Source: Marisa cornuarietis (taxonomy: Eukaryota > Mollusca > Gastropoda > Architaenioglossa > Ampullariidae). Taken from it: a DNA stretch of 64,000 nt. Within the stretch, counting starts at the first letter, position 1. The number at the start of each line of letters is the position of its first letter. This document shows, piece by piece, positions 54,543-64,000 of the stretch. A model generated the notes under the pieces. The model searched no databases. It was not told the DNA's origin and was given only the letters and a program-made list of their open reading frames with translations. The translations under genes and the position numbers were made by a program. The DNA lies in the NCBI GenBank assembly GCA_004794655.1, contig SMMW01000521.1:521501-585500 (forward strand), given 5' to 3'.

Positions 54543-57500
54543 CGATTTTTTTTTTTGGGGGGGGGGATGTGCTTTAAGGGGTTTTTTTTCTTTTAGAATG
54601 TTCCGTGTGTCTGTGTATGCCGTCGGTGCACCAGCAGGTAATTTTAAACTGTGTTCCTGCCCAGCTGCCCACTGCCGCACAATACGCCAAGCGGTGACCA
54701 GCACGCTCTACACCAAGACATGTTCTTGCTTGCACTAAGATTCCCCCCACCCTCTCACCATTCCACCTCCCCTTCTACCCCCTTCCAGCCCCTATCCCGT
54801 CAACATCACGCACGACGACAGGAAGTGGAGATCGGAGGCGGTGGCGGTGACGGAGACGACAACATCGGTACGACGCTGCGCTCCGGGGATTTCGCTCGTC
54901 TCCATCTTCAACCGGCTACTGGGACGACTTCTGGCACGAAAGGGAACGGTGGCGCAATGCAAACTGGGGGATGGTCAAAGGTCGAGTCACCGAAAGTCAA
55001 AACTGAGGGAAAGCACTAAGGAGACAGAGGAGGCATATCCTTGTGAATGCGGCGAAAAAGAGAGAGAAAGAAAGAGTGTGTAAGGGTGAAATTTTGGCAC
55101 TTTTCTCCAAGTGTACTAAGTGAAGGACGAGGGAATAGGTTTGAGAGAAATGTTGAGGAGGCAGGGTCTAGCCACGTAAGGACCGTCACGCGGTTAGTGA
55201 TTCCGGGGTCAAAACAATCGCAAATCAACTTCCGCCTCACTGCGACTGTCCGTTCGTGGAAGACGGGAAATCGCGTTCTCTGCATGTTAACGTCCGGTTG
55301 TGAGATTTTCGAGTCTTGCCACAGGACGCGGAAACGGGATGCCACCAACCCACCCACGCAATAGTTTCATGAGACGAGGATTCAATATTGTGCAAACAAC
55401 AACAGCATCTGTTGATGACGACCCACCGCGAAATCTAGCCGTGTAGCTACCTACAGAAGCTATGAATGATCGCAGGGCGAGTCACAACTAACATCAACAC
55501 CACAATTAGACCACCAGCAATCAAATGGCATCCCTTACGAGGCGCGAAATTATTAATTTTTTCCTCCACGAATAAAGCAAGGATATTTACGACAAAGATT
55601 CCTGGTGGGTACCCGGGGCCATCTAAACAGTTCGAGACCCTCTAAGTGCCAAAAGGCACAGACTCCGGAGGTTATAAGATTAACCTCCGACACTTGAAAA
55701 ATAAAAAAAAGGCACATGAAGGAGACAGGAACCGTGTTGAAAATGCCGAGCATAAAAGGGACGCGTCACGCGGTCTGTAGGTGGCGCAAGCCGCGCAACC
55801 GGATTCTGTTGGTGATGTCGGCCAAGCACAGCCATCGGAGTGGTGGGTCATCTGCCGCTGGCAACAGTGACGCTCACGCATGCTGCTGACACTGGCTGCC
55901 AAGGAAACGAAAAACAGAGGATGTGACGGAAGCTTTATCTAACACCCACGCCTCGCCAGGAACTGACCAACGATGGAGCGACTGCCGGCAGAGAAAGGTT
56001 CAAGGGGAGAGCGGAGCAGAGGGAATAGAAAAGGGAAAGAATCTGAATGGTAAGGCCACCTGAGCTCCACCCTACCTACTTACCTACCCACTTCACACCT
56101 TTTGGTCCTCCCGAGCACCACCACCCAAAACTTTCCACGCCTCACAGCTGCAGCAGAAGCAGAACCGCTGTGTCGGCGATGGTCATTGCAGGACCCAGCT
56201 TCAGGGCTTCTGATAACGCAAAACATTGCGTACAGTACGCATTAAAAGCTCGGAGGACCCCTTCGATCTTTGTCAATGGGGTCCCAAGGGACCCCTTCAA
56301 ATTTGGGCGAAGAACAGATACAAAATTGGGTAAGTGTAGTGTCTGACATCGTAGCCCAAGCTATTGTTGTCGTCTGCTACAAGGTGAGAGTAACTTCTTT
56401 ACCACCGAGTTTTTTCCCTTACCCAAAAGAGTTCCATTAACCTATTTCCAAGCTGTCGTTGACAGCGTGGTTAAAATCATCGTTGATTTGTTGATTTTTG
56501 TTCACATTGTAAAGGGACCCTAAAGAATTTAGCCTTAGCAGAAGCCCTGAGCTTGTCTCTGACGCCAACGACTCTCGTCTTCAGGTAAAAGGTGAAAACG
56601 CCCAAACCGAGGGCATGGCCCCACAGACACGACACTGGTGAAGTCTATCCTTCACCTTTGACCTTTTACGAATTAGATACGGTGCCACTGTTCTTTAATC
56701 ACTTTCGAAGACGCTATTGTTTCTTTACTACCAACAATCCGCGGCCCAGCTGCTTTTTTTCAATTTTAGTTGTAGTCTTTTATTTGTCTGTTTAAAATTA
56801 CGTTTTATTTCTAAGGTCGTCGGCATGCGTGGCAAATGTGTCAGGCTGTGTGAAGAGGCAACAAGATGGCTCCGTTGCAGCAGCAAAATCGTCTACAGCC
56901 TCCGGGTCCAAAGATCGGAGGGACTGAGCGGCCAACTCCCACGCAAGGAATCCCGGAGCGAGCGCACGGGTTGCTACTGCAGCACAGTATAGCTAAAAAA
57001 TATCTCCACCAACAAAAAAGACAGCCGACTTCGTCCATTGCTGCGCTTTGATCGACATCTTCGCCCGACACCCACCCCATCTCCCCCTCACACACACACA
57101 CACACAACTGACCAACTGCTAACAAAGAAAGGTGGAGGTTAAGAGGAGGGAAGGAGAGGAGAAGAGGACGAGGAGGGTCAGGGGTTAATGGCAGTTACTC
57201 GATCGGACACTGCATCCAAGGTTTGCACGCACGCCCGACTGGTTCACGTGCACTTGCAACATCCTCCACCGCCCGGCAGCCATATATTAAGCGGCTACAA
57301 TCTGCCCACCATCAACAACACTTGCAGCAGCGTCCACATGAGCCGCGCGTGACAGAAATAGGCCATCCCACTCGCACAGGGATGGGAGGGAAGGTGAGAA
57401 GGGGGTAAAGGTAAAAAAAATAATAAATAAAATAAAGGTTAAAAGAAAACCCAAGTTAAACTTAATGCTGATCTACGTCTTTCATGTCACTCCCACGTCA

Positions 57501-57889
57501 TGTCAGGACGAATTATCTGAAAGGCCAAACGAAGACGTCTTTCTTTCATCATCTTGGGCAACATGATTTATTACATAGATACATTGCCACTTTTTGTCTG
57601 ACGCTGGTGAGGACGGGAGGGCTGGGGACTCTTGCCTGGTAGTGCACCTGTAGTGAGTTTGATGGAATTCTTTTATGTTCTTGCCAGCGGTGAATGTTGC
57701 ACTGCACAGCACACCCACGTTAATACGGCATGCTCAAAGAAAAGGACCTCCACTGAGACCCGTTGAAAATATTAGACGAACGTTTGACCAAGGTTCGTAA
57801 ATCTTTATATTACTTTGTCAAATCTTGTCCTCTCTGACACTAGGTGGCGAGTCAAATGATTACTGAGATTCTGTGGTGCGATCTCTTGC

Positions 57890-58035
57890 CTGCTACTAAC
57901 AATTCAGTGCAAGATACTAGTTCCCCAAAATTTTGGGGAATAACCCCGCGCTCTTACCTCCCCTTCTCGAGTGCCTCGAGGTACAAGTCTACAAATATCA
58001 CCGAGTGGTGGAATTAGCGGCCGTAATGTATCCAC
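57890..58035. repeat. Dispersed repeat family, copy D
   Basis: CAGTGCAAGATACTAGTTCC, then CCAAAATTTTGGGGAATAACC, TTCTCGAGTGCCTCGAGGTAC and ACAAATATCACCGAGTGGTG align loosely with copy C. The most diverged of the four copies. Confidence 0.45.
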
Positions 58036-61019
58036 ACACGCGTTTGATGCCAACTTTTTTTTTTCGGTTAGCTATAGCCTTGACAGTGTAAACGTATCCT
58101 TGCACAGTCCTGCTTGCGTATAATTTCTAAACGACGCGCGTGAACGGCACCATCCGCTAACTAAACCGCCTACCCACCACCAGTTCTTTACCTCCCACAA
58201 AAACAGCCCCGTCCTCAATCTGAACACAACAGGTGTCGAATGTTGCAAAAGTTGTCGTCTTTCGCTTTCATGTCGTTTTATTTTTAAAATGTGCGTGTCT
58301 GTTTTAATTACAAAGTCCACCCAACTTTTATTTTTAACTCACGCGTCCGCAGACCTCTACCACTGCTGTGTTGAGATGGAGTCTGAGGAGGATGCGGGGG
58401 TTTGTGGTGTGACTGGGGGAGACTGGCTGATGCTGCCTGCCCACCTAACGTCGCCTAGACGACTGAAGCATATCCCTTTCCTCTACGATAATCGCATTAA
58501 TACCGATATTATCTCGCCCGTGCTCTGCCCCGCTGACCGCTGCTGCCGCCGCCGCCGCCGCATACCGTGCACTCTTCGCATCCGCCTCCGACAAAGGTCA
58601 CACAGCTTTCTGCACTTGCACGAGCTGCCTGCAACGAACGATGGTCAGTCTCTAGCCACGCGTGACTGGAATAGGTGCTAATGACTGTTCAGCCGAGACA
58701 TCTCGCCCTCCTGACTAACCCCTTACCTTTCGGTCGGTGCATAGTCGGGGATCAGAGTGGAGGTGTGAGCAGCGTACTCGGGTTTCGGTTCGGCTCAGCT
58801 TTGAGACAAGCGGGCGAGGCAGTATCACGCCAGCGTTGGCGATATGGGAGGGGTGGGGGGGGTGAAACTAATGACATGGGAGGAAAATGCCAACCATAAC
58901 CAGAGGGCGGTGTGTGTGTGTGTGTTGGGGAATGGGGTACAAGGGACACGGTACTTTAGTAGAATCATAGCTTGGTCTTTTTAGAGGTTGTTCTTTTTAG
59001 GGGTAGGGGGTGGGGAGAAAGTGTGCGTGTGAGCGAGAAGAGAATGCGTCTGTGTGGGCTGCGGGATTTGTGTGTGTGTGATAGAGAGCCCCCCCCACAC
59101 ACACACACAGAGTGCGAGCGCGAGATGTAAAATAATTTCTTATCACATTAATAAAAACATCAGTGCTATTCCCTCTCTTCCTTACACACACACTCTCTCT
59201 CTCTCTCTACTGCGCGGGCACGAAGTGTAAAAATAAAATGCTTAACACACTCGCTGATAAAAAAAATTGACATGATCATTATCCCTCTCTCAGTAACACA
59301 CACACAGCAAGCACGCTGCTGACGTACACAAGCACACGCACGAATGAACCAGAACTTCGCGAAGCACCATCCCTCTGCCTCTGTTGCGATACCTGGACTG
59401 GCGACATCGATGAAGACGAAGACGGTGCATTGTGCTTTCTACACCGAAGTTTTAATTGACGCTGGGACCACCAACAGCCCGCTGGTCAAGTTTCCACCGC
59501 TCTGTTAACGGTCAGCGAGAGTGGTCACAGCGGTGCAGCTGTAACTTTTGACCAGCGACACCTTATCCGCGAGCCTGGATGCTGGCGGGGCGATGCCAAA
59601 TTTTATAGCATCAACACCACAAAGGACAGCGCTAGGCTATCCGGGCAGGAACTCTCCCTCTGTAATTGTCAACACGAACCTCCCCTCTCCCCCACTGTTT
59701 ACCAGCACTAGTTCTTGTTTTCCCCTTTCCTACCGTTTGGGGGCTGAGCAGTGTGTACTCTACGCCCCGAAGTTGGCAGCTAACAGCGCCTGTCGCATAA
59801 CGGTGATTTGTCGAATGGGTTGCTCGGAATGCGTGTGTGTGTGGGGGGGGGGATTATTAGAAGGAAAAATGATGGAGTGGCGAGACTGTTATGTCACACT
59901 TTCTTTCCATAACAGTCTAGGATCTCTGTGACGGTGTGGCACTTCTGTACCGAGATGTCCAGCGAATTCTGACCAACGCCATCCTCAGCGCGTGCCACGT
60001 GCTGCTGTGAGGTATCCGGCGAAGCCTCTGTTCATAATGTCCACTAAGTGCTACTCACTATGCATCAAAAAGTCGCTGGCTGGCGGAAAATTTCTGGGGT
60101 GACCACCTCGGCGCTTCTTTCATGCAGCTGTACACTTTTTTTAAAGACTTCAGAGATAATTATTACCGCGCCACCAGTAACATCCGCAGGCCACAAATCA
60201 CAAACGCTATCGCATTTTTACAGCGTGTCAGCTTTACTGACACAACTCAGCATGAACAAGCTGTGGATAGTTACAAAGGTCGTTAAACAGCAGTTCTGCA
60301 AAGTCATTACTTCTGCTGTATGGGTCATGCGCATCAAAGCGTGACCAGCGGAGTGCAAAAAAATGACCTGTAGTACCTTTCCACCCCCACAAACTCCGCT
60401 CTCTACACCAAACTGCTGGAACTGTGAACCAGTGACGGGCCAAGAACGGAGAGGGTGGGGGTAGATAGAGTAAGTAGGTGGTTGAGATGGCTGAGCACCG
60501 TAGCTGGTTGATTAGAAGGGGCGATTACCAGGCTTCGCCACGTGTCTCCTTCGTGAAACGCTACTCTGCCCTTGCAGCGTGGTGCCTGATATCCTCTCAC
60601 CCACCCACCCAGTCTGGCCTTGGAGGCTGGCTGAGCTTTGACGGTCACCCCTCTCTCAAGCTGTCTTACTGCCATCACATTAACAATGCACACAAAGAAA
60701 GCCATTGTCTTTTTTTATTTGGCGCATTTGTGTGCGTGTGTGTGTGAAAAAAGAGACGGTCCAAAGTATAAGCAAACTCAAATTCAGTCCATCTTCCTCT
60801 TTAGCGCAAAATTACATGAATCTTCTTCGTTCCTAAGACACTGAATCAAAAGGCCCATTTGTCACAGTAAACCTAAGACAGACGCCCCAGTATGCCAATT
60901 TATCAGAGCATTAGGTTCGTTCTACGTAAAACGGCTTCGGTCTTCGCGTTGATCCGGCAACGGCAGTAGTTCTTGCCCGTCCCTTTGCGGCCGTGAAGCG
61001 TCTACTCTTTACGTCCCCT

Positions 61020-61330
61020 TTTAACATTAAAACATTACACCGTAATGTTGGTAACTGTAACGCATTTGTCTACCCTTTCAACATTAAAACATTACATCGT
61101 AGTGTCGGTAACTGTAACGCATTACTCTGCGCGTCCCCGTTGGGAAGGGTAACCATCACTGTACGTTCTACTGGTAACTGTAACATGTAACGTCCCGTTT
61201 GCACATGTAAACATTACTCATTAGGTTCCTTTTGAGGCTGTAAAACATTACTCCGTATGTCCCGTTTACAGACCGTACACGATATTTTCATCTCATGTTA
61301 GCAGACGGTCAAACATTACTGCCCATCACA
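61020..61330. repeat. 57-bp minisatellite, two clear plus degenerate units
   Basis: AACATTAAAACATTAC recurs at 61023 and 61080, each time followed by YCGTARTGTYGGTAACTGTA and ACGCATT; the period is 57 bp. More degenerate copies (AACATTACT, GTCCCGTTT) continue to about 61330. Because 57 is a multiple of three, an open frame with a 19-residue period appears (PFNIKTLHR.VGNCNA); I do not consider it a gene. Confidence 0.8.
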
Positions 61331-64000
61331 CCGTTAGCAACCATAGATCACAGGGCCTCGTACAATCTGCGCAACAGAGAGGAGGTGGTGCGGTCTGGAG
61401 AATTGGGCAGGGTAGGTATACTAACGTATAAGTTCCCGACATCCTGTACCCCGACACCACCAACCCCGCCCCCCATTTCCCTCAGCAACCAAGGCACTGT
61501 AGCACCACGACACACCTGCCACGCAAGTGGTTGCTCCTGGCGACCATTGATAACGATGGATGTCAACGACGAATGCAGCGATCAAACAGCATTTCGCAGA
61601 CCGACACCGAAAACAGAATGGCGTTGACAGAGACAAGAAAACATTGAAAGAAAAAAAGCAGAAATCCTTACTCGCTTCAGAAAAAAAAGCTATTTTACGT
61701 CGATGCTGGTGGCGTTGGTGACGATGGTGATGTCAATATTACAGCCAGGACTTTCTTTTCCCCACCCTTCACCACTACCTTACAGGTGACTTTCAGATGA
61801 TGACAGCACCACCAAGAATAAGTTTTGTTTACAGCGGGCACTAAGGATGTCACCAAGACTGCAAAAGCTTAGACTTACAAATCACATACCATCGTGGAGG
61901 GACAATTTGTCCTTTCGTTAGAACAAACGGATGTCAAAGGGTTAAACAAAATTGTCCAGTGACAGCGACCACGGGGAAGCAGTAGAAGGGATCAAAATCC
62001 AAGTCAGCAAGTTTGGTTTCGTAATGCAGCTGTTTCTGTCAGCATTACTATTATTATTACTGATGACATTGTTGACGCTACTTTGGTGGATTATTTCATC
62101 TCTAGTTCTCGATGACCTCGATCTCGATAAAGCTTGTCGCATAGATCGTGTGTCGTAGCCACACGAGCACCAGGCGGACATGCGTGCAGGGAGGAGGAGG
62201 TATCTGTATGTGCGTGTGTGTGGAGGGTGGATGGGAGATAGCGAGATGGGGGAGGAGAGTGTAGGGTCGTAAAGGGCAGCCTTGGCTCTAGGCCGGAAAG
62301 GAGATGGAAGAGGAAAAGGGGGGCGTAACCCTCAGCATCACATGACAGGTCTACGAGTGTACGCTAGTGTCGACGTCCTGAGCGTCTGGAGAAAAAAAAT
62401 AATTCCTTTTTTTTCTTTTTCTTGCAGCTTAGCATCTATACACAATTTGTGACACAGCCTCTTTGTACTATTCTTCAAGCAGGCTTGCTTCACCATTGCA
62501 TGTGGCATCTGTGTACAGGGCTGGCTGCCTTGCCGTGATATATAGCCTCAATTGCTGGCTCGGCGTAAAACACCAATTCCCCTTGCTTCACCATTATCTC
62601 CCCCTTCCCCCCCCCCACATACAACTGCCCATAACTTTCTTTAAAAGCCATACAGCATACGGGCACATTTTAGTACCATGGAGGGGTAGGTAGTGAAGGG
62701 GTAGAGGGCGACATACGACACCCTCATGTAACCTATCCCCCCCCCCCAACATCCCAGACGCGCTGCTCTGACCTAACATCCGCTGAGGTCAAGGCTGACT
62801 TCCGGTCTCACTTTTGTCCGGTAAAACACTTATTTTTTTCTCCCAGCTCAGCATCTTGTTTACTTCAACAAGGGCAACTGCCCGCTCAGCTGCCTGTCTC
62901 AAAAAACCGCGCTTGCCCAGGGTCTTGGCGAACTGGTGCGAACACAGCATCCCAGTTATATTATTAAAGGTTAAGCAGAACACAAATATCTATGTTTGGC
63001 GACAGATTTGTAGTCATTTGCCAAACGCTGTCACATATCTCACAAAAAGTTCAGTTAAGAGGACCTTTGATGTAAACAGGATGTATATAGATATGACTAT
63101 CGTCTATATACAGATGCATCTCTTGATCAGATCTTGTACCCGTACATATTTAACAGTTACATATTGGGCAACGGCCGGTGAAGACTGCCCCGTAGCCTCC
63201 CAGGACTCGCATCCTAGAATGGTGCCCACACTGTCGTCACCAACAACATCCCGGTGCCTTGCAACAATGACAACATGCACGTCACGGAAAGAAACTGTGA
63301 TTAGGAAGAGTCGGCAGGAGTTGGGTGCGGGGTAGACTGGTGATCTAAGAAGTGTTAAAACGTCTAACTTGCACATCGTCTAAACTGTGCATTCCTCTCT
63401 CACCCTGTACGACCCTCACCCCCCCCCCAACACACACACACACTCGCTGTTGCGAGGCAGAGAGATTAAGAATACCGAAGAGATTTGGAGAGGAAGGAAG
63501 GTTGGTGAGGAGTGCGGGGGAAGTCGGCGTTTGTGGCGTGACCCCTGGGTGGGGTCAATGTACAAAAAAGTGCATCGACGTCTGCACTAGTTGACTCTGG
63601 TATGGCACGAACACACGCACCCATGTACAGATGCGAGTAAAGTGTCAACACAGATCATTCCTATACCCTACCCAAAACTCCCCCCTCTTTCTCTCTCTCA
63701 CTCATACACACACATACATATGCACTCACACATTGTGCAACATATAAGCAGACTGAAGATCAAGCAGGTGATGTCACTAACTGCAGTGCCAGGATTCATA
63801 AACAGACATCTGATTCTCGTACCCCACCCCCCTTCCCAATGATAACCAAATATATCCTGCAGTCTCTTACACTTCTTAATGCCTCTACTAGGAATAAATA
63901 AATCAAACAAAATAACCCATCCAGACGAGTTTTCACAGATGAGATTATATCAAAAAGTGTACTATTTACGTTAGTACTATTTACAGACAGTATCTCTGGA

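Larger units (their letters stand above)
48701..64000. other. CpG-rich upstream region without recognisable genes
   Basis: Open frames up to 158 codons occur on both strands, but they show no familiar domains, are rich in microsatellite translations and lack credible splice structure. The region holds dispersed repeats, a satellite array, a minisatellite, CRE-like octamers and numerous CA, GA and TACA runs. A distal capicua promoter/exon or non-coding RNA could be hidden here. Confidence 0.45.

Noticed and set aside
58530..58570. Run of CGCCGC/GCCGCC encoding RCCRRRRR, considered as a promoter-proximal triplet repeat
   Set aside because: Only about six imperfect triplets with no gene context.
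61942..62181. Open frame with a hydrophobic stretch (LFLSALLLLLLMTLLTLLWW) on the plus strand and Asn-rich on the minus strand
   Set aside because: It arises from a TTATTATTATT run; no flanking gene structure.

Overview
This is animal nuclear DNA. It has spliced genes with GT-AG introns, non-LTR and hAT transposon debris, many microsatellites and no bacterial-type operons. The proteins and the LINE families suggest a lophotrochozoan, most likely a mollusc; the taxon is inference. Two protein-coding genes can be supported.

(1) Plus strand, 1,031-12,580: the 3' end of a NICASTRIN gene, the large type I membrane subunit of gamma-secretase. Three internal exons (1031-1185, 3674-3791, 4927-5024) join in phase and encode the end of the ectodomain. 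Two separate intact last exons follow (7246-7359 and 12449-12580). Each has a good acceptor, starts in the same phase, and encodes its own version of the single transmembrane helix and short cytosolic tail. This duplicated terminal exon is the most interesting signal in the window. The 5' part of the gene lies left of the window.

(2) Minus strand, 48,244-28,318: an essentially complete CAPICUA (CIC) gene, an HMG-box repressor acting downstream of receptor tyrosine kinase/ERK signalling. I resolve 20 well-supported coding exons plus a plausible first coding exon. All phases agree and the sum is 5,340 nt (1,779 aa plus stop). It has the PWHSLVPFL motif, an RRTQSL site, the CIC-type HMG box, polyglutamine-rich middle exons, the VKAAI..PV block and the C-terminal C1 DNA-binding module.

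The genes are convergent. About 15.7 kb separates the two stop codons, and I find no further coding exon in it. To the eye, the plus strand is T-rich up to about 16.1 kb and A-rich from about 16.2 to 47 kb. The switch coincides with opposed AATAAA signals at 16.13 kb (+) and 16.20 kb (-), so the two transcription units may meet there. From about 47.5 kb rightwards CpG dinucleotides become abundant. The candidate first capicua exon sits just inside this compartment, which probably holds the capicua promoter and upstream regulatory DNA; I see no credible coding exon from 48.3 kb to the end.

Repeats: LINE fragments at 1.6-3.1, 29.3-29.7 and 32.6-33.5 kb; a non-autonomous hAT element at 13.43-13.82 kb; a 26-bp perfect inverted repeat pair around 4.05-4.47 kb; a 22-bp tandem array (35.4 kb); a 57-bp minisatellite (61 kb); and a dispersed repeat family with copies near 41.4, 49.3, 51.9 and 57.9 kb, one of which carries a roughly 25-bp satellite array. 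No tRNA, rRNA or CRISPR was seen.
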